Translations under genes and position numbers: made by a program
NCBI RefSeq assembly: GCF_000241325.1
Contig: NZ_BAEI01000039.1
Location: 1 to 64,000, forward strand
Reading direction: 5' to 3'
DNA from: Gordonia polyisoprenivorans NBRC 16320 = JCM 10675
GTDB lineage: Bacteria > Actinomycetota > Actinomycetes > Mycobacteriales > Mycobacteriaceae
DNA length: 64,000 nt
Shown: positions 16,460 through 27,826 of the stretch, one piece after another
Layout of the letters: every line of letters starts with the position of its first letter
Position numbering within the stretch: position 1 is the first letter of the stretch
Notes under the pieces: generated by a model
Told to the model about the DNA's origin: nothing
Databases searched by the model: none
Seen by the model: only the letters and a program-made list of their open reading frames with translations

Positions 16460-17740
16460 GTGACTTCACGGATCGGGCATCGGCTCGCACGGATGACCGG
16501 CCGCGATCCGCACCAACCGGGGCGGGCCGCGACCAGTCTGGAACTGTTCTACGACCTCGTCTTCGTGGTGGTGTTCTCCGTCGCGGGCACCCAGATGGCG
16601 CACTACCTCGCCGAGGGCCATTACCGGACAGCGGTGTTCGGCTACGTGCTGTGTACCTTCGCCGCGATCTGGGCGTGGATCAACTTCAGTTGGTTCGCCT
16701 AGGCCTTCGACACCGACGACTGGTTCTTCCGCGGTGTCGTGCTCATCCAGATGATCGGTGTCGCGATCCTGGCGTTGGGTGTGGCGCCGGTGTTCAGCTC
16801 GATCGAACATCACGAACACGTCGACATCCGGGTCGTCGTCATCGGCTACGTGGTGATGCGCGTCGGTTTGCTCACGCAGTGGATCCGTGCGGGTCTGCAG
16901 AGCGCGGAGTATCGCCGCACCTGCTTCACCTACGCCGCGGCGGTCTTCATCGCGCAGGTGGCCTGGGTGATCGTCGCGATCGTCGACCTCGCCCTATGGC
17001 CCACCATCATCGCGATCGCCTTCTGCGCGTTCATCGAACTCCTGGGTCCGATCGTCGCCGAGAACTTCGTCAAACCCACACCCTGGCATCCGCACCACAT
17101 CGCCGAGCGGTACTCGCTGCTGACGATCATCACCCTCGGCGAGGGTGTGGTCGCCACCGTCGCGGTGATGCAGGCGGCCGTCGAAGCGCAGGGGTGGTCG
17201 GTGCAGACCGCGGTCTTCGGGGTCGCGGCGATCGTCGTCACCTTCGCGATGTGGTGGATCTACTTCGTCATCCCCGTCGGCGACCGATTGCACGCGCGCC
17301 CCGACAAGTGCTTCCCCTGGGGCTACGGGCACATCATCATCTTCATGGCGGCCGCGGCCACCGGCGCGGGTCTGGAGGTCGCCGCGCTGTGGACCGAACA
17401 CGAGGCCGCGATCGGCCCGGGGGTGGTCGTCGCGACCGTTGCGGTGCCGCTCGGCATCTACTGCCTGAGCATGCTGGCCATGTACGACTACCTGTTGCCG
17501 TTCGATCCGGTGACCCTTCTGTGCGGGGCGGGCACCATCGCGTTCCTGGTCGGCGGGGTCTGGGCCGCCGACGCGGGGTTGTCCCTGTCGGCGGCGGTGG
17601 TGCTGGTGGCGTGTGCGCCGCTGTTCATCGTGGTGGTCGACGAGATCTTCGGGACGACGCGACGCGCCAACACCCTCGGTGTGCCCGAGGACGCGCCCAC
17701 CCGGCATCCGGACTGCCCGATCGATCTCACCGAGCGGTGA
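16460..17740 (+). pseudogene. ltrA: low-temperature-requirement A (LtrA) family gene interrupted by TAG
   Basis: The reading frame begins at GTG 16460 with the LtrA signature SLELFYDLVFVVVFSVAG and runs to INFSWFA, where TAG at 16700-16702 stops it. The same frame continues at once with AFDTDDWFFRGVVLIQMIGV and about 10 membrane helices to 17740, exactly the rest of the family. The full protein would be 426 residues. A single change of TCG to TAG explains the stop, since family members usually have Ser or another small residue there. Either the gene is a recent pseudogene, it restarts downstream (e.g. GTG 16739), or the base is a sequencing error. Confidence 0.8.
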
Positions 17741-17795
17741 CGGCCGGTGGCCGAGAATCCCGCGCGGACCGGCCGGGTCCCGACGAATTAGAGTC

Positions 17796-19055
17796 ATGCA
17801 CGTGCGCGTACTCGTGATCGGCTCGGGCGGCCGCGAACATGCCCTGCTCCTCGGTCTCGCCGACGACCCGTCGGTCACCGAACTCCATGTCGCGCCCGGC
17901 AATGCCGGCACCGCGGCGATCGCCACCAACCACGGCGTCGACGTCGCCTCGGCCGACGAGGTGGTCGCCCTGGCGCGGACCGTCGCCGCCGACCTCGTCG
18001 TCATCGGCCCGGAGGTGCCGCTGGTGCTCGGCGTCGCGGACGCCTTGCGCGCGGCCGGTTTTGCCACGTTCGGCCCCAGCGCCGACGCCGCCCGGATCGA
18101 GGGGTCCAAGGCGTTCGCCAAGGACGTGATGGCTGCGGCCGGGGTGCGCACTGCCCACGCCGAGGTCGTCGACAACCCGGCGAATCTCGACGCCGCACTC
18201 GATCGCTTCGGGCCGACCTGGGTGGTCAAGGACGACGGACTGGCCGCCGGCAAGGGCGTCGTGGTGACCACCGACCGGGCCGCGGCGCGTGATCACGCCG
18301 CCGAATGCCTGGAGAGCGGTCACCCGGTGCTGCTGGAGAGCTTCCTGGACGGCCCCGAGGTTTCGCTGTTCTGCCTGGTCGACGGGGAGACCGTGGTACC
18401 ACTGATCCCCGCCCAGGACCACAAGCGCGTCGGCGACGGCGACGCCGGCCCCAACACCGGTGGCATGGGCGCCTATACGCCGTTGCCCTGGTTGCCCGAA
18501 GAGGTCACCGCGCGGATCGTCACCGAGGTCGTCGAGCCCGTCGCCGCCGAGATGGTGCGGCGGGGTTGCCCGTTCAGCGGGCTGCTGTATGCGGGGCTCG
18601 CGATCGGCGAGCAGGGGCCTGCGGTGGTCGAATTCAACTGCCGCTTCGGTGACCCGGAGACCCAGGCCGTGCTCGCCCTGCTGAAATCCCCTCTGGGACA
18701 AGCGCTCAACGCGACAGCGACCGGCACTCTGGCCGACCTGCCGCCGCTCGAATGGGCCGACGGTGCCGCCGTGGTGGTGGTGATCGCCGCCGAGAACTAT
18801 CCGGCGAGCCCGCGAACCGGTGACGTGATCACCGGCGCCGAGGGACCCGGTGTGCTGCACGCGGGTACCAAACGCGACGCGGAGGGCAACATCGTCTCCG
18901 CGGGTGGACGAGTCCTCGGAATCGTCGGCGTGGGCGAGGATCTCGCGGCGGCACGCGCGCAGGCCTACGAGCGGGTCGCCGGTGTCAAACTCCCCGGCTC
19001 GCATCATCGCACCGACATCGGCCTGGCCGCACTGGAGGGCCGGATCTCCCTGTAG
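17796..19055 (+). CDS. purD: phosphoribosylamine-glycine ligase
   Basis: The 419-residue enzyme catalyses the second step of de novo purine synthesis, ATP-dependent joining of glycine to phosphoribosylamine. It has the N-terminal [15 protein letters not shown], the ATP-grasp domain with [36 protein letters not shown] split over two motifs, and the metal-binding [12 protein letters not shown]. The C-terminal B-domain ends [17 protein letters not shown]. The ATG at 17796 is chosen; a GTG six bases on is possible. It stands alone, with purB, purC and purSQ downstream but separated by unrelated genes, as in mycobacteria. Confidence 0.95.
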   Translation: MHVRVLVIGSGGREHALLLGLADDPSVTELHVAPGNAGTAAIATNHGVDVASADEVVALARTVAADLVVIGPEVPLVLGVADALRAAGFATFGPSADAARIEGSKAFAKDVMAAAGVRTAHAEVVDNPANLDAALDRFGPTWVVKDDGLAAGKGVVVTTDRAAARDHAAECLESGHPVLLESFLDGPEVSLFCLVDGETVVPLIPAQDHKRVGDGDAGPNTGGMGAYTPLPWLPEEVTARIVTEVVEPVAAEMVRRGCPFSGLLYAGLAIGEQGPAVVEFNCRFGDPETQAVLALLKSPLGQALNATATGTLADLPPLEWADGAAVVVVIAAENYPASPRTGDVITGAEGPGVLHAGTKRDAEGNIVSAGGRVLGIVGVGEDLAAARAQAYERVAGVKLPGSHHRTDIGLAALEGRISL

Positions 19056-19114
19056 CCCGTCTCCCTGTCACCCCGTCCTCCGGTAGCTGTTGTCCGCCAA
19101 TGGTTTTTGAGGGG

Positions 19115-20044
19115 TCACGCCTGCAGGCTGCGGCCGAGGAACTCGATCTGCTCGGGTAGGACGCCGCGCCAGTAGCGGTTGTCGTGGCCACCGGGACCGC
19201 TGGTGAACGCGGCGGGCGGATGCAATCCGGCCGCCCACTGACGCGTGTAGGTGAAGAACTGATCGCTGGAGCCGACCGCGATCATCAGCGGGATCCGACG
19301 GAACGCGTCCTGCTGGCCGAACAGTGAATTCTGTTGGTAATCGGCATAATCGTCGAAGGCGCGCGGCGGGAAGGTGCGTGGATCGGCCCACAGTGCCGGT
19401 GAGCTGACAGCGATCGCCGCGACCCGAGGGGCGCCCAGGTTCGCACCGATCCGCAGCGCCCCGTAGCCGCCCATCGACCAGCCGTAGAGGCCGATGCGAT
19501 CGGTGGACACGTCGAGATCCGGGTGGGCGGACAGCATCGGGATGAACTCATCGATGACCATGGCCGCGCCGTCGGTGCCGTCGGCGCGGCGATGCCAGTA
19601 GTTGCGCGCCCCGTCGACCGCCGCGATGGCGAACGGTGCGTTGCCGGCGTCGACGTGGGTCTGCAGTGCGGTGTGCATCGCCAGTGGCGGGGTGAAGATC
19701 GTCGTCTCGCCGGTGCGCAACGCGTGCAGCACCACGACCACCGGCAGCGTTCCGCTCACGCCCGCCGGACGTGCCACCGCCCAACCGGTGTCGCGGCCGA
19801 GCATGTGTGACGAGGTGAAGCTGCCGGTGACCAGGGCCGGACCGTCGCCGACCGACGGCGACGACGGGATCGTCGAGGATGGCGACGGCAACAGATCGTC
19901 CGCCGGTGGGAGTGCGGCGCGGTTGTTCTCCAGCGCCACGGTGTCGTCGGCGCACGCCGCGAGCCCGAGGGCGAGTGCGCCGAGTCCGCCGCCGAGCACG
20001 CCACGCCGGGACAGTCGCTTCGGGGTGGATCGGTCACGGCTCAT
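19115..20044 (-). CDS. exported alpha/beta-hydrolase esterase, Tat lipoprotein-like
   Basis: A 309-residue secreted hydrolase. The N-terminus has a twin-Arg signal (LSRRGVLGGGLGALALG) ending in LAACAD, which looks like a lipobox, so it is probably a Tat-exported lipoprotein. The catalytic domain follows the esterase D / mycolyltransferase-like pattern: PVVVVLHAL, the nucleophile elbow GLYGWSMGGYGALR with Ser, and a C-terminal His in GGHDNRYWR. Substrate unknown; a role on cell-envelope esters is possible. The ATG at 20044 is used. It is convergent with purD. Confidence 0.85.
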   Translation of the reverse strand: MSRDRSTPKRLSRRGVLGGGLGALALGLAACADDTVALENNRAALPPADDLLPSPSSTIPSSPSVGDGPALVTGSFTSSHMLGRDTGWAVARPAGVSGTLPVVVVLHALRTGETTIFTPPLAMHTALQTHVDAGNAPFAIAAVDGARNYWHRRADGTDGAAMVIDEFIPMLSAHPDLDVSTDRIGLYGWSMGGYGALRIGANLGAPRVAAIAVSSPALWADPRTFPPRAFDDYADYQQNSLFGQQDAFRRIPLMIAVGSSDQFFTYTRQWAAGLHPPAAFTSGPGGHDNRYWRGVLPEQIEFLGRSLQA

Positions 20045-20077
20045 CGCCGACAACGATAGTGGGGGGACGGGACCCGC

Positions 20078-20233
20078 TCAGCGCCGGCGGCGCAGCAGTC
20101 CCCGGCGCGGCGCGTCGGGATGACCGGGGCACCATTGCGCCGCGGGCACCGAAGCCTTCACCTGCGCGACATGGCGGCCGCATCCCGACCAGGTGGTCTT
20201 GCCGCAGTCGCGGCATCGGACGGCGTGACACAT
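20078..20233 (-). CDS. 51-residue Cys-rich (zinc-ribbon-like) protein
   Basis: A small frame missed by length cut-offs: MCHAVRCRDCGKTTWSGCGR followed by HVAQVKASVPAAQWCPGHPD and a basic tail. It has five Cys and three His, including CRDCGKTTWSGCG and CPGH, consistent with a zinc ribbon. The ATG overlaps the stop of the DsbA-like gene (TGATG), so it is translationally coupled and last in the minus-strand cluster. Very similar 50-60 residue proteins are widespread in Mycobacteriales, from memory, with no known function. Confidence 0.75.
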   Translation of the reverse strand: MCHAVRCRDCGKTTWSGCGRHVAQVKASVPAAQWCPGHPDAPRRGLLRRRR

Positions 20234-20865
20234 CAGGCGACCTCCGCCAGATCGGGTGGTCCGGACCGCGGGCGCTCGACCTGCGCAAACGCCTCCGTTC
20301 CGGCGAGGGTGGTCAGTGCGTCGAACAGCCGGTCGGCCTCGTCGCGGCCGGGAATCCCGGTGAGCACCGGACCGAAGTAGGCGCGTCCGTCGAAGACGGT
20401 GATCGGACTGCCGCCGGTGCCGCCGAGCGCCTCCTGACTGACCCGGTGAGCGCGGCGCACCACATCGTCCAAGGAGGAATCATCCATCGCGGCAACGAGA
20501 TCGGCGGGCAGTGCGCACTCCTGGAGTGCCTCGCCCACCAGGCTCGCCGACAGTGCGCGTCCCTCGCTGTGGAGTCGACGGCCGAGCGCGAAGTACAAGT
20601 CGCGCATCGCCTCGTCTCCGGCGGCGGCCAGAAGCCGGCCCGTCCGGCGCGAGACGGTCATCCGCTCGGCGTGGGCGCCGCCGACCTCGCGGTCCTCGTT
20701 GAGGACAGCCAGACTCATCGGACGCCAGATGGCGGGTACGCCCCGACGCTCGGCCACGCCGGCCAACCACCGGGATGCGGCCCAGGCGAACGGGCATGCC
20801 GGATCGACGTAGATCTCGACGACACCGACACCGACACCGGGATCGGTTGTGGGCGAGGAGGTCAC
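20233..20865 (-). CDS. DsbA-family thiol protein, Rv2466c-like, with CPFA active site
   Basis: A 210-residue thioredoxin-fold protein resembling the mycothiol-dependent reductase Rv2466c of M. tuberculosis. Shared features are the N-terminal IYVDPACPFAWAASRWL, MSLAVLNEDRE, and FFGPVL-type segment (AYFGPVLTGIPG). In Rv2466c the active site is CPWC; here it is CPFA, so the second Cys is replaced by Ala. A one-Cys enzyme could still use mycothiol or act on persulfides. The GTG start overlaps the stop of the DUF302 gene by four bases. Confidence 0.8.
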   Translation of the reverse strand: MTSSPTTDPGVGVGVVEIYVDPACPFAWAASRWLAGVAERRGVPAIWRPMSLAVLNEDREVGGAHAERMTVSRRTGRLLAAAGDEAMRDLYFALGRRLHSEGRALSASLVGEALQECALPADLVAAMDDSSLDDVVRRAHRVSQEALGGTGGSPITVFDGRAYFGPVLTGIPGRDEADRLFDALTTLAGTEAFAQVERPRSGPPDLAEVA

Positions 20866-21275
20866 GAGCGCACCGTGGTACTCAGCGCGTCGATGGCCGC
20901 GCGCAGTTTCGTGGTGGCGGTCGCGGCGACGTCGGGGAGCCCGGGGGCGTCCGCGACGGCGACCATCAGGTCGGGATTCATCGCCTCGACGATGATCGAA
21001 CCCGCGCGCGAGGTGTCCTCGCGGACCACCACATTGCACGGCAGCAGCAGACCGATCTGCCGGTCGACGCCGAGTGCGGCGTGGGCGAGCGGCGGATTGC
21101 AGGCGCCGAGAATCAGGTAACGTTCCATGTCCTCGCCGAGTTTGGCCTTCAGTGTCGCGGTCACGTCGATCTCGGTGAGCACGCCGAATCCTTGTTCCGA
21201 CAGTGCTTCTCGGGTGCGCGTCACCGCCTCGTCGAAGCTCGTGTCGGGCAGTGTGGTGGCGATGGCCAGATCCAT
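20862..21275 (-). CDS. DUF302 domain protein
   Basis: The 137-residue product has the DUF302 (PF03625) pattern: an N-terminal SFDEAVTRTREALSEQGFGVLTEIDV in two parts, LGACNPPLAHAALGVDRQIGLLLPCNVVVRED across the middle, and a short C-terminal helix. Two Cys lie in ACNPP and LPCNV. DUF302 proteins are often encoded beside sulfur- or thiol-handling genes; the molecular role is not established. The ATG has AGAAAGGAA upstream. It lies 48 bases after the repressor gene and overlaps the DsbA-like gene. Confidence 0.85.
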   Translation of the reverse strand: MDLAIATTLPDTSFDEAVTRTREALSEQGFGVLTEIDVTATLKAKLGEDMERYLILGACNPPLAHAALGVDRQIGLLLPCNVVVREDTSRAGSIIVEAMNPDLMVAVADAPGLPDVAATATTKLRAAIDALSTTVRS

Positions 21276-21323
21276 CGGGATTCCTTTCTCTCGTTCTCGT
21301 GACTCGTGTGACCCGACTCGTGG

Positions 21324-23827
<2,504 letters not shown>

Positions 23828-23852
23828 GGAGAATTCTCCCTCGCATCGTCAG

Positions 23853-23902
23853 ATACCCCTGGGGGTATTGGTCGGTGACGACGAATATACCCAGGGGGGT
23901 AT
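23853..23902. promoter_or_regulatory. paired CsoR/CstR-type operators, sites 2 and 3
   Basis: ATACCCC-TG-GGGGTAT (23853-23868) is perfect, and ATACCCA-GG-GGGGTAT (23887-23902) has one mismatch. Both match site 1 at 21628. The centres are 34 bases apart, about three helical turns. They lie between the MMPL start and the next gene on the minus strand, where a promoter is expected. Confidence 0.75.
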
Positions 23903-23920
23903 CGAACCGCAAGGGGTGGG

Positions 23921-24688
23921 TCAGGCGGGCAGGGCGCGCTCCAGCGGGCGGCCGTTCACGTCGAAGGACAACGCCAGGCTCGATCTCTGGTCGGTGAGGA
24001 CGCACTGCGAGATGTCGGAAGCCGCACCGGCCGGGGTCGCGATCTCGTTGGGGCGCTGCCACATCACGTGCCAACCGAGCCGGACCGCCAAGCCGTGCAG
24101 GGCCACGCGATGATCGCCGACGGCCACCTCGCCGAGAAGTGTGGGCAGCGTCGCGACGAGGTCGGAGAAGGTCGGTTCGGCAAGTGGCAGGCCGGTCACC
24201 TGGACGATCTCGAACCCGCCGTCGGCGTCGTCGATGCGCACGACCGGTCCCGCGCCGCTCAGTTGGGCGGCAACGGCACCGAGGGTCGCGGCGATCAGAT
24301 CCGCGCGCTCCGAATCCGGGCCGCCGGTGCCGGGCACGCTCAGTTCCGGGGAGATCAGTGCGGCAACGCCGAGGCGTTCGCCCGCGCGGCGCAGCTCGGC
24401 CAGACGGAGATCGGTCGGCAGGTCGGGGGAGGTGCCGGCCCAGGCCCACCGGATCACCCAGCCCGACGCTCCGGCACGGCGTACCGAGGCCACCGGTGAT
24501 CGGTGGGCGCAGATCCGCCGGCGCGGCTCGGTGGTTGCGGCGAAGACCACCGTGGTGCCCTCGACGGCAGATGTGTAGCTGCCGAGGTGCTGGGTGAGGT
24601 AGGTATCCAGCGCGACGCGGCGCAGTCCGGCATACCAGGCGCCGCAATTGGCGACAGCGCGCAAACCGTCGAGATCCATGCGGGTCAC
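23921..24688 (-). CDS. hypothetical protein
   Basis: A 255-residue soluble protein that I do not recognise. Its start reads MTRMDLDGLRAVANCGAWYA. The centre includes SGWVIRWAWAGTSPDLP and the C-terminal half VRLGWHVMWQRPNEI; it is rich in Trp-containing strands. No signal peptide or membrane helix is seen. The GTG at 24688 lies only three bases from a palindrome (24692-24709), so an ATG at 24679 could be the true start. It is divergent from a TetR regulator gene that may control it. Codon use matches its neighbours. Confidence 0.65.
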   Translation of the reverse strand: MTRMDLDGLRAVANCGAWYAGLRRVALDTYLTQHLGSYTSAVEGTTVVFAATTEPRRRICAHRSPVASVRRAGASGWVIRWAWAGTSPDLPTDLRLAELRRAGERLGVAALISPELSVPGTGGPDSERADLIAATLGAVAAQLSGAGPVVRIDDADGGFEIVQVTGLPLAEPTFSDLVATLPTLLGEVAVGDHRVALHGLAVRLGWHVMWQRPNEIATPAGAASDISQCVLTDQRSSLALSFDVNGRPLERALPA

Positions 24689-24691
24689 GCT

Positions 24692-24709
24692 AGTGCCGGA
24701 ATCGGCACT
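24692..24709. promoter_or_regulatory. palindrome AGTGCCG-GAAT-CGGCACT
   Basis: A perfect 7-base inverted repeat with a 4-base spacer just upstream of the minus-strand hypothetical gene and 92 bases from the TetR gene. It is a candidate repressor operator. Confidence 0.45.
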
Positions 24710-24776
24710 GTTGCCCCATCTGTCAGGTGATCGAACGACCGGTCCTTCGCGGTGGCTGATCCGCCGAAAAAGGGGT

Positions 24777-24792
24777 GGTGACCCAGGTCACC
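24777..24792. promoter_or_regulatory. palindrome GGTGACC-CA-GGTCACC
   Basis: A perfect 7-base inverted repeat with a 2-base spacer, ending eight bases before the TetR start codon. The position suggests autorepression by the TetR protein. Confidence 0.55.
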
Positions 24793-24800
24793 CTGGCAGC

Positions 24801-25403
24801 ATGGTCGCCATGACATCGGCCGCCACCCCGAAGGGAACGAGGCGGCGGACTCGACTCATCGAGGCCGCCGGTGCGCTCCTGCTCGAAGGGGGTTTCGACG
24901 CCGTCCGGCATCGTGCGGTCGCCGACCGGGCCAACCTGCCACTGGCCTCGACGACCTACTACTTCGCCTCGCTGGAAGACCTGATGGCCGAGGCCGCCAT
25001 GTATGTCACCCGTAGTGCCGACGAGGCGATCGCGGCCCGAGGAGCGGCGTTGACCCGGCGTCGGCGCGGTGTCGGGGCGACCGCGGAAGCGCTGTCGGAG
25101 GTCTTCATCGGGGCGCAGACCCCCATCGAGGATCTCGCCGCACGCTACGAACTGATCGCGCTCGCGCCCCGGTATCCGCTACTGCGCGACGTCGTCGAGG
25201 AGCGCAGGCACCACGTCTCGGCGATGCACGCAGAGGTTCTCGAGAAATCCGGCCGTCGCTCCGACCCGCATCACGTCGGTTGGTTGATCGCGGTCGAGGA
25301 CGGTGCCGTCGTGGGCACCCTGGGCTGTGCCGAGACCTCGCCGTTCGAAGCCGCACGCGCGGCGCTGAACGGTGTAGTCGACATCCTGGCACCGCAAATG
25401 TGA
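24801..25403 (+). CDS. TetR-family transcriptional regulator
   Basis: The 200-residue protein has a TetR DNA-binding domain at about 14-60: RTRLIEAAGALLLEGGFDAV, then HRAVADRANLPLASTTYYFAS with the typical recognition helix and YYF end. The C-terminal ligand domain is helical and unassigned. ATGs at 24801 and 24810 are both possible. Two perfect palindromes sit in the 112-base divergent region shared with the minus-strand hypothetical gene, so the pair is the likely target. Confidence 0.85.
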   Translation: MVAMTSAATPKGTRRRTRLIEAAGALLLEGGFDAVRHRAVADRANLPLASTTYYFASLEDLMAEAAMYVTRSADEAIAARGAALTRRRRGVGATAEALSEVFIGAQTPIEDLAARYELIALAPRYPLLRDVVEERRHHVSAMHAEVLEKSGRRSDPHHVGWLIAVEDGAVVGTLGCAETSPFEAARAALNGVVDILAPQM

Positions 25404-25447
25404 AGACCTGCAACCGAAATCAGGGGTCGGGGAGAGAAAGGTGAGTC

Positions 25448-25858
25448 ATGGGGGAGCGTAAGGGTGCGATACGCCGGTGGGCTGCATCGCTGGTGGCGGG
25501 TACGGCGGTGGTCGCCGGGGTACTGGCGGGGACCGGGTCGGCGTCGGCGGCACCGACCGGGCCGGTCGACGCGGGTGTGCCGTTCTCCTCGGTGGTCTAC
25601 GGCACCGGCTGCACGTACAACCTGACGGTGCCGGTCAACTCCGTGGGCATGGTCTCCTTCTACGAGCAGCGCCAGGGATTCGCCCCGATCTTCATCGGCA
25701 GAGCGCCCGCGTATCAACTGATCGCGACGGTCAACTGGACGCCGCGCCGACTCGGCGACCGGATGCTCTATGCGGTGCAGAACGGCGTCACGTCGCCGAT
25801 CACCATCGCCCGGGTGCACCAGGGGTACGGCTCCGGGGGCCTGTGCTTCGCCCTGTAA
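25448..25858 (+). CDS. small secreted protein of unknown function
   Basis: A 136-residue precursor: basic start, a hydrophobic core (LVAGTAVVAGVLAGTGSASA) and an Ala-x-Ala-Ala cleavage end before APTGPVDAG. The mature part, about 100 residues, is strand-rich (TYNLTVPVNSVGMVSFYEQR) and has two Cys, near 55 and 133, that could form a disulfide. The ATG has GAGAAAGG upstream. Similar small secreted proteins are common in Gordonia and mycobacteria; I know no function. It may be cotranscribed with the TetR gene 45 bases upstream. Confidence 0.75.
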   Translation: MGERKGAIRRWAASLVAGTAVVAGVLAGTGSASAAPTGPVDAGVPFSSVVYGTGCTYNLTVPVNSVGMVSFYEQRQGFAPIFIGRAPAYQLIATVNWTPRRLGDRMLYAVQNGVTSPITIARVHQGYGSGGLCFAL

Positions 25859-25891
25859 AGACGCCGGCGGCCCGCAAACTACACTGTTGAC

Positions 25892-27319
25892 GTGTCGAAA
25901 CCTGTCATCAGCAACGTCCTCGCGAGCCGCTATGCGTCGACCGATCTGGTCGAGATCTGGTCGGCGACCAACAAGATCGCCGCCGAACGCGGACTCTGGA
26001 TCGCGGTCCTGCGGGCCCAGCGCGACCTCGGGATCGACGTGCCCGACAACGCCATCGACGACTACGAACGGGTCGTCGACGACATCGACCTCGGGTCCAT
26101 CGCCGAGCGTGAACGCATCACCCGCCACGACGTCAAGGCGCGGATCGAGGAGTTCAACGCGCTCGCCGGTCACGAGCAGATCCACAAGGGGATGACCAGC
26201 CGCGACCTTACCGAGAACGTCGAGCAGCTGCAGATCCTGCAGTCGCTGCGGCACGTCCACGCCCATGGTGTCGCCGTGCTCGCGCGGCTCGTCGAACGGG
26301 CCGCCCAGTATTCGTCGCTGGTGATGGCCGGACGCAGCCACAACGTGGCCGCGCAGGCGACGACGCTGGGCAAGCGATTCGCGTCGGCCGCCGACGAGTT
26401 GATGATCGCGCTGACCCGACTCACCGAACTCATCGACCGCTATCCGCTGCGCGGCATCAAGGGGCCGATGGGTACCAGCCAGGACATGCTCGACCTGCTC
26501 GGCGGCGACGCCGGCAAACTCGCCGACCTCGAGTCGCGGGTCGCCGGGCATCTCGGGTTCTCGCGATCGTTCACCTCCGTCGGGCAGATCTACCCGCGCT
26601 CCCTCGACCACGACGTCGTCTCCGCACTCGTCCAGGTGGCCGCGGCACCGTCGTCGCTGGCCCACACGATCCGGCTGATGGCCGGACACGAGCTGGTCAC
26701 CGAAGGTTTCCAGCCCGGCCAGGTCGGGTCGTCGGCGATGCCGCACAAGATGAACACCCGCTCCTGCGAGCGGGTCAACGGCCTGGCTGTGGTGCTGCGC
26801 GGCTACGCGTCGATGACCGCCGAACTCGCCGGCGCGCAGTGGAACGAGGGCGACGTCTTCTGCTCGGTGGTGCGTCGCGTGGCGCTGCCCGACGCCTTCT
26901 TCGCCATCGACGGCCTGATGGAGACGTTCTTGACCGTACTCGCCGAATTCGGTGCCTATCCGGCCGTCATCGCCAACGAACTCGACCGCTACCTGCCGTT
27001 CCTGGCCACCACCAAGGTGTTGATGGCGTCGGTGCGCGCGGGCGTGGGGCGTGAGACCGCGCACGAGGCGATCAAGGAGAACGCCGTCGCCGTGGCACTG
27101 GCCATGCGCGAGGAAGGGCGCGAACCCGATCTGCTCGACCGGCTCGCCGCCGACGACCGCATCCCGCTCGACCGGGTCGCGCTCGACGCATTGCTCGACG
27201 ACAAGGAGGCCTTCGTCGGCGCGGCCGGTCGCCAGGTCGCCGACGTCATCGCCGCCGCCGAGAAGATCATCGCCGAGAACCCGCAGGCAGCGGCCTACAT
27301 CCCGGCGCCGATTCTGTAA
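25892..27319 (+). CDS. purB: adenylosuccinate lyase
   Basis: The 475-residue enzyme cleaves SAICAR and adenylosuccinate to release fumarate in purine synthesis. It shows the fumarase/aspartase superfamily features: RITRHDVKARIEEFN, HKGMTSRDLTEN, the AGRSHNVAAQAT segment with the catalytic His, and the signature loop GSSAMPHKMNTRSCERV. The start is the GTG at 25892, 33 bases after the small secreted protein gene. It is a homotetrameric cytosolic enzyme; nothing unusual is seen. Confidence 0.95.
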   Translation: MSKPVISNVLASRYASTDLVEIWSATNKIAAERGLWIAVLRAQRDLGIDVPDNAIDDYERVVDDIDLGSIAERERITRHDVKARIEEFNALAGHEQIHKGMTSRDLTENVEQLQILQSLRHVHAHGVAVLARLVERAAQYSSLVMAGRSHNVAAQATTLGKRFASAADELMIALTRLTELIDRYPLRGIKGPMGTSQDMLDLLGGDAGKLADLESRVAGHLGFSRSFTSVGQIYPRSLDHDVVSALVQVAAAPSSLAHTIRLMAGHELVTEGFQPGQVGSSAMPHKMNTRSCERVNGLAVVLRGYASMTAELAGAQWNEGDVFCSVVRRVALPDAFFAIDGLMETFLTVLAEFGAYPAVIANELDRYLPFLATTKVLMASVRAGVGRETAHEAIKENAVAVALAMREEGREPDLLDRLAADDRIPLDRVALDALLDDKEAFVGAAGRQVADVIAAAEKIIAENPQAAAYIPAPIL

Positions 27320-27360
27320 CGAGGACACTGCCTGTCCGCAGTGTGGGGAACCATGTCGGC

Positions 27361-27798
27361 ATGAGTATCGACTTCCAGGTGACCTTCGACTGTGCGGACC
27401 CGGCAGCGCTGTCCGCGTTCTGGGCCGAGGTCCTCGGCTATCGGCTCGCGCCCCCGCCGCCGGGCTTCGACACGTGGGACGATGCGCTCTCGGCGATGGG
27501 CATCGCCGAGGATCGGCGCAACGACGCCTCGGCGCTGGTCGATCCGGCAGGCGCGGGGCCGCGCGTCTTCTTCCAGAAGGTGCCCGAGGGCAAGACCGTC
27601 AAGAACCGCGTCCACCTCTGTGTTCGGGCGGCCCCCGGCTTGTCGGGCGGCGAGCGGATGGCGGCGCTGGAGCGCCGTGGTGCCGAACTGATCGACCTGG
27701 GCGCCCGGCGGCTCGCCCGGCACGAACCGGCGCCTCCGCTGGCGGGCGGTCACCTCGTGATGGCCGATCCGGAGGGCAACGAGTTCTGTCTCGACTGA
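27361..27798 (+). CDS. VOC (glyoxalase-like) domain protein
   Basis: A 145-residue protein with two beta-alpha-beta-beta-beta modules of the glyoxalase-like type: [20 protein letters not shown] at the start, [20 protein letters not shown] in the middle, and [13 protein letters not shown] at the end. The family binds a divalent metal; the activity of this branch is not known. The ATG at 27361 is preferred over an upstream frame extension. It follows purB by 41 bases. Confidence 0.85.
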   Translation: MSIDFQVTFDCADPAALSAFWAEVLGYRLAPPPPGFDTWDDALSAMGIAEDRRNDASALVDPAGAGPRVFFQKVPEGKTVKNRVHLCVRAAPGLSGGERMAALERRGAELIDLGARRLARHEPAPPLAGGHLVMADPEGNEFCLD

Positions 27799-27826
27799 CT
27801 CGTCGGTCCGGGCGAGCAGCCCGTGG

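Noticed and set aside
25271..27328. A 685-codon open frame antisense to purB
   Set aside because: Same reason: purB is clear, and the antisense product is Gly/Arg/His-rich without motifs.
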